In this document: positions 8,288 through 18,938 of the stretch, in pieces | How positions within the stretch are numbered: position 1 is the first letter of the stretch | How the letters are laid out: every line of letters starts with the position of its first letter | Origin: Pseudomonadota bacterium | GTDB taxonomy: Bacteria; Pseudomonadota; Gammaproteobacteria; Burkholderiales; Thiobacillaceae | Length of the DNA stretch: 54,621 bases | Assembly: GCA_030653935.1 (NCBI GenBank) | Contig: JAURYL010000077.1 | Coordinates: 1-54,621, forward strand | Direction of reading: 5' to 3' | Translations under genes and position numbers: made by a program | The notes under the pieces: generated by a model | Database searches by the model: none | Seen by the model: the letters and a program-made list of their open reading frames with translations, nothing else | What the model was told of the DNA's origin: nothing

Positions 8288-10129
8288 TTATGATGCTGTC
8301 CAGGCGCGGATGTCACGCTCGATGCCGGCGGCGTCGAGGCCGCAGCGGCTGAGCAGGACGCCGGGGTCGCCGTGTTCGACGAAACGGTCGGGCAGGCCCA
8401 GGTGCAGCAGCGGGAGGGTGATGCCCATCTCCGCCAGGGCCTCCGCGACAGCGGAGCCGGCGCCACCCATCACGGCGTTTTCCTCAAGCGTGACCAGGCG
8501 ACTGTGGCTGCTCGCCAACTGTCGTAACAGGTCGCGATCCAGTGGCTTGACGAAGCGCATGTCGGCGACGCTGGCGTCCAGCGCCTCGGCGGCTTGCAAC
8601 GCGGCGGTCAGCGGCGCGCCGAAGACGATGAGGGCGATATCGTGGCCGTTGCGGCGGGTAACACCCTTGCCGATGGGGAAGGCTTCCAGCGTCGGTGACA
8701 GTGCCGCGCCCGGCCCGGTACCGCGCGGATAGCGCACGGCGCTGGGGCCATCGTGCCGGTAGGCGGTGGTCAACAGGCAACGGCATTCGTGCTCGTCCGA
8801 GGGCGTCGCGATCAGCATGTTGGGGATGCAGCGCAGGAATGAGAGATCGAAGGCGCCCGCGTGGGTGGGGCCGTCGGCGCCGACCAGGCCGGCGCGGTCG
8901 ATGGCCAGCAACACTGGCAGATTCTGCAGGGCGATATCGTGGATCAGCTGGTCGTAAGCGCGTTGCAGGAAGGTGGAGTAGATCGCCACCACCGGTTTCT
9001 GGCCTTCGCAGGCGAGGCCGGCGGCGAAGGTCAGGGCGTGCTGTTCGGCGATGCCGACGTCGAAGTAGCGCTCCGGGAACCGTTTGCTGAACTCTGGCAT
9101 GCCGGAACCCTCGCACATGGCGGGCGTGATGCCGACCAGGCGGTTGTCGGCCGCCGCCATGTCGCACAGCCAGCTGGCGAACACTTCGGTGTAGCTCGGC
9201 TGCGGCGACGGCTTCGGCGTGATGCCGTGCGCCACCTCGAACTTGCCGACACCGTGGTAGAGGCAGGGGTTGGCTTCGGCGTGGTCATAGCCCTTGCCCT
9301 TGCGTGTGACCACATGCAGGAATTGCGGGCCTTTCAGGGCGCGGATGTTGACCAGGGTGGGAATCAGGGCGTCGAGATCGTGGCCGTCGATGGGGCCGAG
9401 GTAATTGAAGCCGAATTCCTCGAACAGGGTGCTCGGCGTGACCATGCCCTTGATGTGTTCCTCGGCGCGTTTGGCCAGTTCGTACACGGGCGGCAGGGTG
9501 GCGAGGATTTTTTCGCCGCGGCTTCTGAGGTTGTTGTAGAAGCGGCCGGAAAGCAATTTGGTGAGGTAGCTGTTGAGGGCGCCGACGTTGCCGCTGATCG
9601 ACATGTCGTTGTCGTTGAGCACGACCAGCAGGTTGGCGTCCATTGCGCCGGCGTTGTTGAGCGCCTCGAAGGCCATGCCGGCGGTCATGGCGCCATCGCC
9701 GATCACCGCCACCACGCGTCGCTCCTCACCCTTGAGGCGGGCGGCGACGGCCATGCCGAGGGCGGCGGAAATCGAGGTGCTGGAGTGGCCGGCGATGAAG
9801 GCGTCGTAGGGGCTTTCCTCGCGCTTCGGAAAACCTGATAGGCCATCGGTCTGGCGCAAGGTGCGCATCCGCTCGCGGCGTCCGGTGAGAATCTTGTGGG
9901 TGTAGGTCTGATGCCCGACGTCCCAGACGATGCGGTCTTCCGGGGTGTCGAAGACGGTGTGCAGCGCCACGGTCAGTTCCACCACCCCAAGATTGGAGGC
10001 GAGATGGCCGCCGGTGCGGGCAACGCTGGAGAGGATGTAATGGCGCAGTTCGTCGGCCACTTCCTTGAGTTGCGCCCGGTTCATCGACCTGAGATCGGCG
10101 GGAGAGGCGATGCTTTCGAGCAGGGACAT
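8288..10129 (-). CDS. dxs: 1-deoxy-D-xylulose-5-phosphate synthase
   Basis: A 613-residue thiamine-diphosphate enzyme that condenses pyruvate and glyceraldehyde 3-phosphate, the first step of the MEP isoprenoid pathway. Visible are [16 protein letters not shown], the TPP motif [18 protein letters not shown] and, in the transketolase-like half, [15 protein letters not shown]. The length is normal for the family. The start [15 protein letters not shown] lies one base after the ispA stop. Together with ispA and xseB it forms the common betaproteobacterial xseB-ispA-dxs operon. Confidence 0.97.
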   Translation of the reverse strand: MSLLESIASPADLRSMNRAQLKEVADELRHYILSSVARTGGHLASNLGVVELTVALHTVFDTPEDRIVWDVGHQTYTHKILTGRRERMRTLRQTDGLSGFPKREESPYDAFIAGHSSTSISAALGMAVAARLKGEERRVVAVIGDGAMTAGMAFEALNNAGAMDANLLVVLNDNDMSISGNVGALNSYLTKLLSGRFYNNLRSRGEKILATLPPVYELAKRAEEHIKGMVTPSTLFEEFGFNYLGPIDGHDLDALIPTLVNIRALKGPQFLHVVTRKGKGYDHAEANPCLYHGVGKFEVAHGITPKPSPQPSYTEVFASWLCDMAAADNRLVGITPAMCEGSGMPEFSKRFPERYFDVGIAEQHALTFAAGLACEGQKPVVAIYSTFLQRAYDQLIHDIALQNLPVLLAIDRAGLVGADGPTHAGAFDLSFLRCIPNMLIATPSDEHECRCLLTTAYRHDGPSAVRYPRGTGPGAALSPTLEAFPIGKGVTRRNGHDIALIVFGAPLTAALQAAEALDASVADMRFVKPLDRDLLRQLASSHSRLVTLEENAVMGGAGSAVAEALAEMGITLPLLHLGLPDRFVEHGDPGVLLSRCGLDAAGIERDIRAWTAS

Positions 10130-10130
10130 A

Positions 10131-11051
10131 TCAGTAACCACGTTCGACAATGAAGCGCGCGATTTCCGCGAGACGCAGACCGCGCTCGCCGAACGGCTGG
10201 ATTGCCGCCAGGGCATCATCCAGCAGTTCATGGGCGTAAGCGCGCGCTTCTTTCACGCTCATCAGGGTCAGGTAAGTGGCCTTGCCTTGGGCGGCATCCT
10301 TGCCGGCGGTCTTGCCCAGGGTGGCGGTATCGGTCTCGGCGTCCAGCACGTCGTCCATCACCTGGAAGGCGAGGCCGATGCAACGCGCGTAGCGTTCCAG
10401 ATGCGTGCGCGCGTCGCTATCCAGGGTTCCATGGGCGAGGGCGCCGAGCAGCACGGCGGCCTGGATCAGGGCGCCGGTCTTGTGGATATGCATGAATTCG
10501 AGTTCGGCCAGATCCAGCGCTCGTCCGGTGGCCGCGAGATCCACCGCCTGACCGCCGGCCATGCCGCGCGATCCGGCGGCGCGCGCCAGCAGGCGCAGCA
10601 TCTCGACCTGGGTGTCGCTGGTAGACGCCGCGTCGGGATGCGCGATCACCTCGAAAGCCAGGCTTTGCAGGGCGTCGCCCACCAGCAAGGCGGTGGCTTC
10701 GTCATAGGCGACGTGGCAGGTGGGTTTGCCACGGCGTAGATCATCGTCGTCCATGCACGGCAGGTCGTCGTGAGTGAGCGAATAGACGTGGATCAGTTCG
10801 ACGGCGGCGGCGGCGCGGTCGATTGCCGTGGGCTTGCTTCCCGCCACATTATTTTCCAGTGTCTCGCCGCCCACTGCCTCGGCCGCCGCGTAGGCCAGCA
10901 TCGGTCGCACCCGCTTGCCGCCGCCGAGACTGGCATAACGCATGGCGGCGTGGAGTTTTTCCGGCGCGATGGCCGGGTCCGGCAGCAACGCGGCGAGCAC
11001 ATTTTCCGCGCGCGCCTGGCTGGCGCGCGACCAAGCGGCGAAGTCAGTCAT
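10131..11051 (-). CDS. ispA: Farnesyl diphosphate synthase
   Basis: A 306-residue short-chain trans-prenyltransferase. The first Asp-rich motif lies in [14 protein letters not shown] and the second in [18 protein letters not shown] near the N-terminus binds IPP. It adds IPP to DMAPP and GPP to give FPP, feeding undecaprenol and quinone synthesis. The gene starts inside xseB (8-bp overlap) and ends one base before dxs, so the three are likely translated from one mRNA. Geranylgeranyl synthase activity cannot be excluded from motifs alone. Confidence 0.93.
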   Translation of the reverse strand: MTDFAAWSRASQARAENVLAALLPDPAIAPEKLHAAMRYASLGGGKRVRPMLAYAAAEAVGGETLENNVAGSKPTAIDRAAAAVELIHVYSLTHDDLPCMDDDDLRRGKPTCHVAYDEATALLVGDALQSLAFEVIAHPDAASTSDTQVEMLRLLARAAGSRGMAGGQAVDLAATGRALDLAELEFMHIHKTGALIQAAVLLGALAHGTLDSDARTHLERYARCIGLAFQVMDDVLDAETDTATLGKTAGKDAAQGKATYLTLMSVKEARAYAHELLDDALAAIQPFGERGLRLAEIARFIVERGY

Positions 11052-11286
11052 CGCCTTCCTCCCCGTGGATGTCCTTGAGGCTGCCGTTGTCGAGCATCTT
11101 CACCTGTTGATCGGCCGCCTCCAGGGTTTTTTGGCACCAGGCGGTCAGCTCGCTGCCGCGCGTGTACGCCGCCAGCGACGCTTCCAGGCTGAGGCGACCG
11201 GATTCCATGTCCGACACCAGGACTTCCAGTTCCTGGAGGGCACTTTCGAAATCCTTGGGCGGTGCGTTTTTATCTGTTCTGGCCAT
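11044..11286 (-). CDS. xseB: Exodeoxyribonuclease VII small subunit
   Basis: An 80-residue helical protein containing the family pattern FESALQELEVLVSDMESGRL followed by SLEASLAAYTRG. It partners XseA, which is not in this window, in degrading single-stranded DNA. The start MARTDKNAPPKD was chosen because the further upstream frame runs into the tRNA. It overlaps ispA. Confidence 0.93.
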   Translation of the reverse strand: MARTDKNAPPKDFESALQELEVLVSDMESGRLSLEASLAAYTRGSELTAWCQKTLEAADQQVKMLDNGSLKDIHGEEGDD

Positions 11287-11303
11287 GGCAGGTGATTGTT
11301 GAG

Positions 11304-11382
11304 TGGTGGGCCCCCCGAGAGTCGAACTCGGCACCAATGGATTATGAGTCCACTGCTCTAACCAGGCATGAGCTAGAGGCCC
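11304..11382 (-). tRNA. tRNA with CAU anticodon, probably tRNA-Ile2
   Basis: The cloverleaf folds completely. The acceptor stem is GGGCCTC/GGGGCCC (one G-U), the D stem is GCTC/GAGC, the anticodon stem is GTGGA/TCCAT with loop CTCATAA, and the T stem is CCGAG/CTCGG. CCA is encoded at 11304-11306. CAU occurs in both elongator tRNA-Met and the TilS-modified tRNA-Ile2. Location next to rpoD matches E. coli ileX, which is tRNA-Ile2, and the body sequence resembles it, so I favour Ile2. It sits 9 bp after the rpoD stop and 17 bp before xseB. Confidence 0.9.
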
Positions 11383-11391
11383 GAAACCGGA

Positions 11392-13356
11392 TTATTCCAG
11401 GAAGCTGCGCAGCCGCTCGGAACGCGAGGGGTGACGCAGTTTACGCAAGGCCTTGGCTTCTATCTGGCGGATGCGCTCGCGGGTGACATCGAATTGTTTG
11501 CCGACTTCTTCGAGGGTGTGGTCGGTGTTCATTTCGATGCCGAAACGCATGCGCAGCACCTTGGCTTCGCGCGGGGTCAGGCTGTCGAGGATTTCCTGGG
11601 TGACGAACTGAAGGCCGCTGTACATCGCGGCTTCGGCTGGCGCCAGGGTGGATTGGTCCTCGATGAAATCGCCCAGATGCGAGTCCTCGTCGTCGCCGAT
11701 CGGGGTTTCCATGGAGATCGGCTCCTTGGAAATCTTCATGATCTTGCGAATCTTGTCCTCGGGCATTTCCATCTTTTCTGCGAGGGTGGCCGGGTCGGGT
11801 TCGAGTCCGGTTTCCTGCAGAATCTGGCGGCTGATGCGATTCATCTTATTGATGGTCTCGATCATGTGCACCGGAATGCGGATGGTGCGCGCCTGGTCCG
11901 CGATAGAGCGGGTGATGGCCTGGCGAATCCACCAGGTGGCGTAGGTCGAGAATTTGTAGCCGCGCCGGTATTCGAACTTGTCCACCGCCTTCATCAGACC
12001 GATGTTGCCTTCCTGGATCAGATCGAGGAATTGCAGGCCGCGGTTGGTGTATTTCTTGGCGATGGAGATCACCAGGCGCAGGTTGGCCTCGATCATCTCG
12101 CGCTTGGCGCGGCGGGCCTTGGCTTCGCCGGTGGACATCTTCTTGTTGATGTCCTTGAGTTCCTTCACCGAAATGCCGACGCGGTTTTGCAGGTCGGTCA
12201 GTTTCTGCTGGTGCTCGTTGACGTCGAACTGCAAGCGTTCCAGCAATTCGCTGTTGACCGATTTGACCGACATCTGCTGTGTCACCCATTCCTGGGAACC
12301 TTCGTTGCCCGGGAAGGTGCGGATGAAATGCTGGCGCGGCATGCCGCACTTGTTGACGGCGATGTCCATGATGGCGCGTTCGTGCGAGCGGACTTCCTCG
12401 ACGATGGTGCGCACCGATTCACACAGGTTGTCCACCTGGCGGGCGGTGAAGCGGATGCCCATCAGGTGTACGGAAATTTCTTCCAGCAATTTCTGGTACG
12501 GCTTGCTGGAATAGCCCTGCTTGGTTAGCGCGCTCTGCATGCGAGTGTGGCAGCGGCGAATTTCCGCGAAGCGCTCCAGCGCGTCGATCTTGAGTTGCGC
12601 CAGGTTGGCGGCGGCGACCGCGGCGCCACCGTCGTCATCCTCGTCCTCTTCGCCGGCGGCGGACTCGCTTTCTTCCGCCATGTCCATGACGATATCTTCA
12701 CCCGAACTGTCGACCAGGCCGTCGATCAGGTCGTCGATCTTCATCTCGTCCTTCTCGATCTTGGCGACCAGGTCGAGGATTTGCGCGATGGTGAGGGGGC
12801 AGGCGGAGATCGCCAGCACCATGTTCTTGAGGCCTTCCTCGATACGCTTGGCGATTTCGATTTCGCCTTCGCGGGTGAGCAGGTCCTTGATACCCATTTC
12901 GCGCATGTACATGCGCACCGGGTCGGTGGTGCGGCCGAATTCGGCATCAACGCTGGAAAGCGCGGCCTCGGCTTCCTCGACGGCATCCTCGTCCGCCACC
13001 GGGGCGGGCGACTCGGACATCAGCAGTTCTTCGGCGGCGGGAGCCTGATCGAAGACCTGGATGCCCATATCGTTGATCATGCTGATGACGCTCTCGATCT
13101 GTTCGGCGTCGAGAATTTCGTCAGGCAGGTGATCGTTGATTTCGGCGTAGGTCAGGTAGCCTCGTTCCTTGCCGAGCATGATCAAATTCTTCAGCAGGGT
13201 GCGGCGGGTCTCCGCGTCAACCTTGATTTCCGGCTTCGCGGTCGCCGCTTCGATCGCGCTGGCCTTGCCGGTGGCGCCCTTCTTCTTGCGCGCGACGGCA
13301 GTTGGCTTGCCGACCGGTTCGGCTTGTTTGAGAGTCTTTTTGACCGTCGTCACCAT
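11392..13356 (-). CDS. rpoD: RNA polymerase sigma-70 factor RpoD
   Basis: The 654-residue primary sigma factor. Region 1.1 is near residues 45-110, followed by an acidic non-conserved stretch (EEDEDDDGG). The core regions follow: 2.3-2.4 ([20 protein letters not shown]), 3.0 ([12 protein letters not shown]) and 4.2 ([20 protein letters not shown]), ending in SFLE. The start is [16 protein letters not shown], preceded by a Lys/Ala-rich N-terminus common in betaproteobacteria. The ~90-bp gap to dnaG contains TATACT on the minus strand but no convincing -35, so an own promoter is possible but unproven. Confidence 0.98.
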   Translation of the reverse strand: MVTTVKKTLKQAEPVGKPTAVARKKKGATGKASAIEAATAKPEIKVDAETRRTLLKNLIMLGKERGYLTYAEINDHLPDEILDAEQIESVISMINDMGIQVFDQAPAAEELLMSESPAPVADEDAVEEAEAALSSVDAEFGRTTDPVRMYMREMGIKDLLTREGEIEIAKRIEEGLKNMVLAISACPLTIAQILDLVAKIEKDEMKIDDLIDGLVDSSGEDIVMDMAEESESAAGEEDEDDDGGAAVAAANLAQLKIDALERFAEIRRCHTRMQSALTKQGYSSKPYQKLLEEISVHLMGIRFTARQVDNLCESVRTIVEEVRSHERAIMDIAVNKCGMPRQHFIRTFPGNEGSQEWVTQQMSVKSVNSELLERLQFDVNEHQQKLTDLQNRVGISVKELKDINKKMSTGEAKARRAKREMIEANLRLVISIAKKYTNRGLQFLDLIQEGNIGLMKAVDKFEYRRGYKFSTYATWWIRQAITRSIADQARTIRIPVHMIETINKMNRISRQILQETGLEPDPATLAEKMEMPEDKIRKIMKISKEPISMETPIGDDEDSHLGDFIEDQSTLAPAEAAMYSGLQFVTQEILDSLTPREAKVLRMRFGIEMNTDHTLEEVGKQFDVTRERIRQIEAKALRKLRHPSRSERLRSFLE

Positions 13357-13448
13357 TGTTGATGCTCCGTGAGTACCTGCGGAAAAACGCGATAGTATAC
13401 ATGAGCTTGGGTATATTCCGCCCAGGCTTCGGTGCCGCATTGGACAAT

Positions 13449-15179
13449 TCAGATGGGGTCGGGTTTCCGCCGTTGCAAGGCCGCCAACAGTCTTGCTTTT
13501 TCCTCGGGAGTGAGTTCGCTCGGCCTGCGGCCGGAGAGTTCCTTGGCCTGGGCGCGGCCCGCCTGGGCGGCGAGGGTGTTGAGGGCGCCCTGGAAATCGG
13601 CTTCGACGTCGTATTCCTCGTTGTTTGACTTCTCCCAGGCGAGCAGTCCCGCCTCGGCATGAATTAGCAGGGTGTGTTCCGGGCGACCCGCGAAATGGTC
13701 GACGATTTCGCGGCGTCCCATTTCCGGGTGTTCGCGCAGGAGGGCGACAGCCGTGGCCAGCGCCAATGCTTCCGGGCGTTCACTCTCCGGCATTTCTCCC
13801 ATGCGGGTGGCGCGGCTGGGGTCGTGCAACACGGCCTGCAGGGCGATCTGCCAGGCGGAAAGCTGCACGGCGGCGCGGCCGCGTGGCTGGCCCGGCGCCG
13901 GCGCTTCACGTCGATGGGCGCGTGGCGCGCGCGGGGGTTCCAGGCCGGTCAGGCCGGCGAGGCGCTGTTGCAGCATGCGCTTGAGCAGGGGGGCCTGGCC
14001 GAGTTTGTCGATATGGGGTTCCACCAGTTTGGCCAGGCGTACCTGGCCTTCCTGGGAACCCAGGTCGGTCTGCGCGGTGAGCTCGGCAAACAGGAAATCG
14101 GATAGGGGCATGGCGCCGTCGCAAAGTTTGCGGAAGGCGTCGGCGCCCTGGGCGCGGACGTAGCTGTCCGGGTCTTCGCCTTCGGGCAGGAACAGGAAGG
14201 ACAGGCGCTTGCCGTCCTGGATTTGTGGCAGGCTGTTTTCCAGGGCACGCCAGGCGGCCTTGCGCCCGGCATTGTCGCCGTCGAAGGCGAAAACCACATC
14301 GTCGGCCATGCGCAGCAAACGGGCGGCCTGGTCGGCGGTGATGGCGGTGCCGAGGGTGGCGACGGCGTTCTGCACGCCGTGCTGATCCAGCATCACCACA
14401 TCCATATAGCCTTCCACCACCACCACCCGGTTTTCCCCCTGGATGGCGCGGCGGTGTTCGTAAAGGCCGTAGAGTTCACGGCCCTTGTGGAACAGCGGGG
14501 TTTCCGACGAGTTGAGGTATTTCGGCTCGCCCTTGCCGATGACGCGGCCGCCGAAGGCGATGACCTGGCCGCGTTCGTTGCGGATGGGGAACATGACGCG
14601 GTCGCGGAAACGGTCGTAGCGTTTGTCTTCGTGGACGATGACCAGGCCGATTTCCACCAGCAGCGGGTCGGCGTAGTCTGCCATCGCCTCGCGCAAACCC
14701 TGCCAGCCTTCCGGCGCGTAGCCGATGCCGAAGCGCGCGGCGGTCTCGCCGGTGAGGCCGCGGTTTTTCAGGTAGTCCACCACCTTTTCATTGCCTTTCA
14801 GACCCTTACGGTAGTGGCTGGTGGCGGCTTCCATGCGCTCGAACATCCGTTCGCGGCGATTTTCCTCCTCCGGTGGTCGACGGCTGCCGTCATCCGGAAC
14901 TTCCATGCCGACGCGGCCGGCGAGATCCTTGACCGCCTCGACGAAGGGAATGCCGGCATGTTCCATGAGGAAGGAAATGGCCGTGCCGTGGGCGCCGCAG
15001 CCGAAGCAGTGATAGAACTGTTTGGTCGGGCTGACGGTGAAGGAGGGGGATTTTTCGCTGTGGAAGGGGCAGCGCGCCTGATAGTTGGCGCCGGCCTTCT
15101 TGAGCGGAACGTATTGTTCGACGACGGCGACGATGTCGGTGCGGTCGAGCAGTTGCTGGAGGAAATCCTGGGGAATCAT
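13449..15179 (-). CDS. dnaG: DNA primase
   Basis: A 576-residue primase that makes RNA primers at the replication fork. The CHC2 zinc motif is visible at the N-terminus ([11 protein letters not shown] ... [10 protein letters not shown]). The catalytic TOPRIM core follows ([10 protein letters not shown], then [13 protein letters not shown]). The C-terminal ~150 residues are the DnaB-interaction region. It lies in the conserved rpsU-yqeY-dnaG-rpoD macromolecular synthesis block, with all four genes on the minus strand. Confidence 0.97.
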   Translation of the reverse strand: MIPQDFLQQLLDRTDIVAVVEQYVPLKKAGANYQARCPFHSEKSPSFTVSPTKQFYHCFGCGAHGTAISFLMEHAGIPFVEAVKDLAGRVGMEVPDDGSRRPPEEENRRERMFERMEAATSHYRKGLKGNEKVVDYLKNRGLTGETAARFGIGYAPEGWQGLREAMADYADPLLVEIGLVIVHEDKRYDRFRDRVMFPIRNERGQVIAFGGRVIGKGEPKYLNSSETPLFHKGRELYGLYEHRRAIQGENRVVVVEGYMDVVMLDQHGVQNAVATLGTAITADQAARLLRMADDVVFAFDGDNAGRKAAWRALENSLPQIQDGKRLSFLFLPEGEDPDSYVRAQGADAFRKLCDGAMPLSDFLFAELTAQTDLGSQEGQVRLAKLVEPHIDKLGQAPLLKRMLQQRLAGLTGLEPPRAPRAHRREAPAPGQPRGRAAVQLSAWQIALQAVLHDPSRATRMGEMPESERPEALALATAVALLREHPEMGRREIVDHFAGRPEHTLLIHAEAGLLAWEKSNNEEYDVEADFQGALNTLAAQAGRAQAKELSGRRPSELTPEEKARLLAALQRRKPDPI

Positions 15180-15238
15180 GGCCGCCCGATTACTCCCCGG
15201 ATTTCGCTACGCTGCATCCGGGCTACGCGGTCTCGTAG

Positions 15239-15264
15239 GTTGGGCAAAGCGCAGCGTGCCCAAC
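15239..15264. repeat. Small inverted repeat between yqeY and dnaG
   Basis: GTTGGGC and GCCCAAC (7-bp arms) are separated by 12 bases in the 94-bp yqeY-dnaG gap. The sequence type is a common dispersed intergenic element. It has no T-tract, so termination is uncertain. Confidence 0.5.
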
Positions 15265-15273
15265 ACCCCTCGT

Positions 15274-15717
15274 TCAACCGAGCGCGCTCTTCACCAGTCC
15301 GGAGACGCTGTTCATGTCGGCGCGGCCGGCCAGTTTCGGTTTCAGCCAGGCCATCACCTTACCCATATCGCGCGGGCCGGCGGCGCCGGTCTCGGCAACA
15401 GCCTGCTTGACCAGTACAGCGACTTCATCGGCGCCCAGTTGCTGCGGCATGTAGGCGGTCAGGACTTCGATTTCGAACGCTTCCTGATCGGCCAGATCCT
15501 GGCGGCCGGCGGCCTGGTATTGGCTGAACGAATCCTTGCGCTGTTTCAACTGCTTTTCGACGATGGCCACCACCGCGTCATCGTCGAGTTCGATCCGCTC
15601 GTCCACCTCCCGCTGCTTCATCGCCGCCAGCAACAGGCGGATGGCGCCCAGGCGCGCGGTTTCCTTGGCGCGCATGGCGTTCTTCATGTCATCGCTGATT
15701 CGCTGCTTGAGGGACAT
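15274..15717 (-). CDS. yqeY: GatB/YqeY domain protein
   Basis: A 147-residue soluble helical protein starting MSLKQRISDDMKNAMRAKE. It has the YqeY features RLGAIRLLLAAMKQREVDER and YMPQQL, and a C-terminal MGKVMAWLKPKLAGRADM segment like the tRNA-binding tail of GatB. Free-standing YqeY proteins are widespread. A link to tRNA-dependent amidation is presumed from homology and not shown. It lies between rpsU and dnaG in the conserved block. Confidence 0.92.
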   Translation of the reverse strand: MSLKQRISDDMKNAMRAKETARLGAIRLLLAAMKQREVDERIELDDDAVVAIVEKQLKQRKDSFSQYQAAGRQDLADQEAFEIEVLTAYMPQQLGADEVAVLVKQAVAETGAAGPRDMGKVMAWLKPKLAGRADMNSVSGLVKSALG

Positions 15718-15751
15718 GGCGTGTTCTCGCGGAAGGGCGGAGCAAAAACAA

Positions 15752-15775
15752 ACGAGCCTGATAAATCAGGCTCGT
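15752..15775 (-). terminator. Intrinsic terminator after rpsU
   Basis: On the minus strand the 10-bp hairpin ACGAGCCTGA/TCAGGCTCGT is followed by TTTGTTTTT. It lies 23 bp after the rpsU stop and upstream of yqeY. It probably reduces read-through into yqeY-dnaG, a known way to lower primase levels relative to S21 in this operon type. Confidence 0.8.
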
Positions 15776-15798
15776 CACAAACCCGGGAAATCCCGAGT

Positions 15799-16011
15799 TC
15801 AGTACATCTTGGGCGGCAGGGTCTGGCTGCGCAGACGCTTGTGCTGGCGCTTCACGGCGGCGGCGAGCTTGCGCTTGCGCTCCTGGGTCGGCTTCTCGTA
15901 GAACTCGCGAGCACGCAGCTCGGTCAACAGGCCCATCTTTTCGATGGTGCGCTTGAAACGGCGCATGGCAACTTCAAACGGCTCATTTTCTTTAAGGCGA
16001 ACGCTCGGCAT
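15799..16011 (-). CDS. rpsU: 30S ribosomal protein S21
   Basis: A 70-residue basic protein starting [20 protein letters not shown], the typical S21 N-terminus, with the arginine/lysine-rich tail [20 protein letters not shown]21 helps start-site selection by the 30S subunit. It heads the rpsU-yqeY-dnaG-rpoD block, has a candidate promoter at 16053-16080 and is followed by a terminator. Confidence 0.97.
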   Translation of the reverse strand: MPSVRLKENEPFEVAMRRFKRTIEKMGLLTELRAREFYEKPTQERKRKLAAAVKRQHKRLRSQTLPPKMY

Positions 16012-16052
16012 CTAGATTCCTGGTTGCGGGAGGGCAAAAAAAGATGCGAGAT

Positions 16053-16080
16053 TCTATATCAACCCTTGCCGACGTTTCAA
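16053..16080 (-). promoter_or_regulatory. Candidate sigma-70 promoter of rpsU
   Basis: On the minus strand: TTGAAA (-35), 16 bp, TATAGA (-10, within TATAGAAT), about 40 bp before the rpsU start. It lies in the divergent rpsU/tsaD gap. Confidence 0.6.
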
Positions 16081-16114
16081 TAAAATTGCCGGCTCAATCT
16101 TTCATGGACTTGCC

Positions 16115-17125
16115 ATGCTCGTTCTCGGCGTCGAATCTTCCTGCGATGAAACCGGCCTCGCCCTGTTCGATACCGAGCGCGGCCTGCTGACGCATGCCGT
16201 GCATAGCCAGGTAGCGATGCACGCCGAGTATGGTGGCGTGGTGCCGGAACTGGCCTCGCGCGACCACATTCGGCGGGTGATTCCGCTCACCCGTCGGGTG
16301 CTGGCCGAGGCGGGTCTCGCCTTGAGTGATCTCGACGCCATCGCCTACACCCAGGGGCCGGGGCTGGCCGGGGCGCTGCTGGTGGGGGGCGGCTTCGCCA
16401 ATGCGCTGGCGCTGGCGCTGGGAATTCCGGCCATCGGCGTGCATCACCTGGAAGGCCATTTGTTGTCGCCCCTGTTGGCGACGCCGCGCCCGGAATTTCC
16501 TTTTGTCGCGCTGCTGGTTTCCGGTGGCCATACCCAGTTGATGCGGGTGGACGGCGTCGGCCGCTACCAGTTGCTTGGCGAGACGGTAGATGACGCCGCC
16601 GGCGAGGCTTTCGACAAGACCGCGCAGTTGCTGGGGCTCGACTATCCCGGCGGCCCGGCGCTGGCGAAACTGGCGGAAGGCGGCGATCCGTATCGCTTCA
16701 AGCTGCCGCGGCCGATGTTGAATAGCGGCGATCTCGACTTCAGCTTTTCCGGCCTGAAGACGGCGGTGCTGACGCTGGTGCGCAAGGAAGGGGATGTGGC
16801 GCGGGCGGATGTCGCCGCCGGCTTCCAGGCCGCCGCCGTCGATGTCCTGGCGGGAAAGAGCCTGAAGGCACTGCGTGAAACAAGCTTGCGCACGCTGGTG
16901 GTGGCGGGCGGCGTCGGCGCCAACCGCGCCCTGCGCGCGCGCCTGGACGCGGAGGCGAAACAACGTGGCTTCGCGGTGTTCTATCCGCCTCTGGAACTGT
17001 GCACCGACAACGGCGCCATGATTGCCTATGCCGGTGCGCTGCGTCTCACGCATGACGTGGCGGCCGATGGCTGTTTCACGGTACGGCCGCGTTGGGCGTT
17101 GGGTGAATTGACGGCGCCAAGGTAG
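16115..17125 (+). CDS. tsaD: tRNA threonylcarbamoyladenosine synthase TsaD
   Basis: A 336-residue Kae1/TsaD (Gcp) protein. With TsaB and TsaE it transfers the threonylcarbamoyl group to A37 of ANN-reading tRNAs. The metal-binding His pair lies in [15 protein letters not shown]-binding motifs of the ASKHA fold are seen: GVESSCDET at the N-terminus, SGGHTQLM, and [10 protein letters not shown] near the C-terminus. It is divergent from rpsU, the classical arrangement. Confidence 0.97.
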   Translation: MLVLGVESSCDETGLALFDTERGLLTHAVHSQVAMHAEYGGVVPELASRDHIRRVIPLTRRVLAEAGLALSDLDAIAYTQGPGLAGALLVGGGFANALALALGIPAIGVHHLEGHLLSPLLATPRPEFPFVALLVSGGHTQLMRVDGVGRYQLLGETVDDAAGEAFDKTAQLLGLDYPGGPALAKLAEGGDPYRFKLPRPMLNSGDLDFSFSGLKTAVLTLVRKEGDVARADVAAGFQAAAVDVLAGKSLKALRETSLRTLVVAGGVGANRALRARLDAEAKQRGFAVFYPPLELCTDNGAMIAYAGALRLTHDVAADGCFTVRPRWALGELTAPR

Positions 17126-17195
17126 GGCGGATGCCCGCAGGGCGATCCGCCATAGGTATTTGTCGGAACCGCCTTTGGCGTTCCGACCTACGGTC
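17123..17195. repeat. Dispersed repeat half-elements after tsaD
   Basis: Two adjoining partial elements. GCGGATGCCCGCAGGGCG resembles the arms of the 6174-6269 repeat. GTCGGAACCGCCTTTGGCG runs into TTCCGAC and so forms a short hairpin. They fill the convergent gap between tsaD and the membrane protein gene, and overlap the stop codons. Confidence 0.6.
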
Positions 17196-17898
17196 TGAGG
17201 ATCGGTTGCCCGATCAGACGCAGCGCGTCCTGCGGGAACATCAGCACCAGCGACAGAATGCCGAGGATGGCGAGCACGATCAGGGTGGAGAAAACGCTGG
17301 CGGGACGCAGCCAACCCCAGTAGCGGGCGGCGAGGAACACCATGTCCTTCTTGTGTTCGGTCATGCGCAGCCAGCCGCGCATCAAAGACAACACCAGCCA
17401 GACGCTGTAACCGCCGGCCAGCGAGGTCAGCGCGATACGGAATACCGTGAGTAGATCCCACTCGCGCACGCCCTTGTAGAACAGCGATACGGCACCCACG
17501 CCCAGGGCCGCGCCGGTGGCGAGCACGATGTTGATCAGCAGGCGCCGGCGTTCGCGTGCCAGATCCTGCTGGCGGGTGATGAAAAAATCGTCGATTTCCT
17601 TCTTGAAATACTCGGTCTTTTCTTCGACCAGGCCAGTGATTTCATGGCGCATCACGGCGATGCGCTGATCCAGGACATCGGACAGTTTCACGGCTGCGTA
17701 ATCCACCAGTTCGCGCACGTCGTCCTTGGTGAACTGACGCTGGCTGTGCAGTTCATGGGAAATCTTGTCGAGTTTCTGATCGATCTGCTGGCTGGCGTTG
17801 TCCACCACCTGTCCCAGCCGCTCCCCGGCGCGGTCGACGGCCGCCTCGGAGGCCGCGATCAGGTTATCGCGGGCGTAGTCGATGGTTTTCTCGAACAT
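17188..17898 (-). CDS. Hypothetical membrane protein with N-terminal coiled coil
   Basis: A 236-residue protein starting MFEKTIDYARDNLIAASEAA. Residues ~1-110 are amphipathic, charged helices with coiled-coil character. They are followed by three to four hydrophobic segments (LLINIVLATGAALGVGAVSL, a central TM, and VFSTLIVLAILGILSLVLMF at the end). I do not recognise a family. The start lies 2 bp after the plsY stop, so the two are co-transcribed. A role in phospholipid or envelope work would be only a guess from that neighbour. Confidence 0.75.
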   Translation of the reverse strand: MFEKTIDYARDNLIAASEAAVDRAGERLGQVVDNASQQIDQKLDKISHELHSQRQFTKDDVRELVDYAAVKLSDVLDQRIAVMRHEITGLVEEKTEYFKKEIDDFFITRQQDLARERRRLLINIVLATGAALGVGAVSLFYKGVREWDLLTVFRIALTSLAGGYSVWLVLSLMRGWLRMTEHKKDMVFLAARYWGWLRPASVFSTLIVLAILGILSLVLMFPQDALRLIGQPILRP

Positions 17899-17900
17899 GG

Positions 17901-18515
17901 TCACCTCTTTTTGAAGGCTGATTCTTCGCCTGAGAGCAGCTTGCGGATGTTGCTGTGATGGCGCGCCAGCACCAGGCCGCAGAGCAGGGCGAGGATGCCG
18001 ACTTCCGGGCCGGCGCCGAGCAGAAACCAGCCATAGAGCGGCGCCAGGGCGGCGGCGACCAGGGCGGAAAGCGAGGAGATCCGGGTGATGGCGAAGATGA
18101 TCGCCCAGGTTGCCACGGTCAGGCCGCCGAGACGGGCGTCCAGCGCCAGCAAGACACCGACTGCGGTGGCCACGCCCTTGCCGCCCTTGAAGCCGAAAAA
18201 TACGGGGAAGAGATGCCCGAGGAAGGCGGCTAGCGCCGCCAGGTAGGGCGTGTAGGCCGGCAAACCCCAGGTTGCGGTGGCCCATTGCGCCAGCCAGACC
18301 GCGACATAACCCTTGAGTGCATCGCCTATCAAGGTGAGGGCGGCGGCGGATTTGCGGCCGGTGCGCATCATGTTGGTGGCGCCGGGATTGCCGGAACCAT
18401 GGCTGCGCGGATCGGGCAGGCCATAGACGCGCGCGACCACGATCGCGAAGGAAATCGAGCCAAGGAGATAGGCGGCAACCAGAAATAACGTGAGTTCAGT
18501 CAGATGAGCAGTCAT
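17901..18515 (-). CDS. plsY: Glycerol-3-phosphate acyltransferase PlsY
   Basis: A 204-residue multi-pass membrane enzyme that transfers the acyl group of acyl-phosphate to glycerol 3-phosphate, the first step of phospholipid synthesis. The signature loops are present: GSGNPGATNMMRTGRK (G3P-binding) and GFKGGKGVATAVG (acyl-phosphate site). The chosen start is MTAHLTELTLFLVAAYLLGS, because the frame further upstream runs into the divergent folB promoter region. It is followed 2 bp later by the coiled-coil membrane protein. Confidence 0.96.
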   Translation of the reverse strand: MTAHLTELTLFLVAAYLLGSISFAIVVARVYGLPDPRSHGSGNPGATNMMRTGRKSAAALTLIGDALKGYVAVWLAQWATATWGLPAYTPYLAALAAFLGHLFPVFFGFKGGKGVATAVGVLLALDARLGGLTVATWAIIFAITRISSLSALVAAALAPLYGWFLLGAGPEVGILALLCGLVLARHHSNIRKLLSGEESAFKKR

Positions 18516-18561
18516 TTGCGTAAAATGCGCGGCCATTTTGCGTATATCGGCCGGGGGTTGG

Positions 18562-18918
18562 ATGGACATACTGTTTCTGCGGGATTTCCGCCTGGAGCTG
18601 ATTATCGGGCTCTATGAATGGGAGCGCAAAGCGCCGCAGCCGGTGATGATCGATCTGGAGATCGGCCTCTACGACCACAAGGCCGGCCACACCGACCAGA
18701 TCGGCGACACCATCCACTATGGACAGGTGGCCGAGCGCATCCAGGAAAGCGTGGCGCAACGCGAGATTCGCCTGGTGGAAACCCTGGGCGAACACATCGC
18801 CGAAATCGTGCGTGGCGAGTTCGGCGCGCCCTGGGTGAAAGTCACCGTGCGCAAGCTCGCCATCCTGCGCGGGGTGAAGGAGTTGGGCATCATCGTCGAG
18901 CGCGGCTCGCGGATTTGA
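18562..18918 (+). CDS. folB: Dihydroneopterin aldolase
   Basis: A 118-residue FolB. It cleaves dihydroneopterin to 6-hydroxymethyl-dihydropterin and glycolaldehyde in folate synthesis. The catalytic Glu lies in IIGLYEWERK and the catalytic Lys in VRKLAILRGVKELG. The length is normal. It is divergent from plsY with a 46-bp gap. The start is MDILFLRDFRLEL, and the eight codons upstream are not conserved in this family. Confidence 0.95.
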   Translation: MDILFLRDFRLELIIGLYEWERKAPQPVMIDLEIGLYDHKAGHTDQIGDTIHYGQVAERIQESVAQREIRLVETLGEHIAEIVRGEFGAPWVKVTVRKLAILRGVKELGIIVERGSRI

Positions 18919-18938
18919 TCCACCCTTAACTTGAAAGA

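Noticed and set aside
16094-17461. A 455-codon minus-strand open frame over tsaD
   Set aside because: It is antisense to a well-conserved tsaD and extends into repeat sequence.
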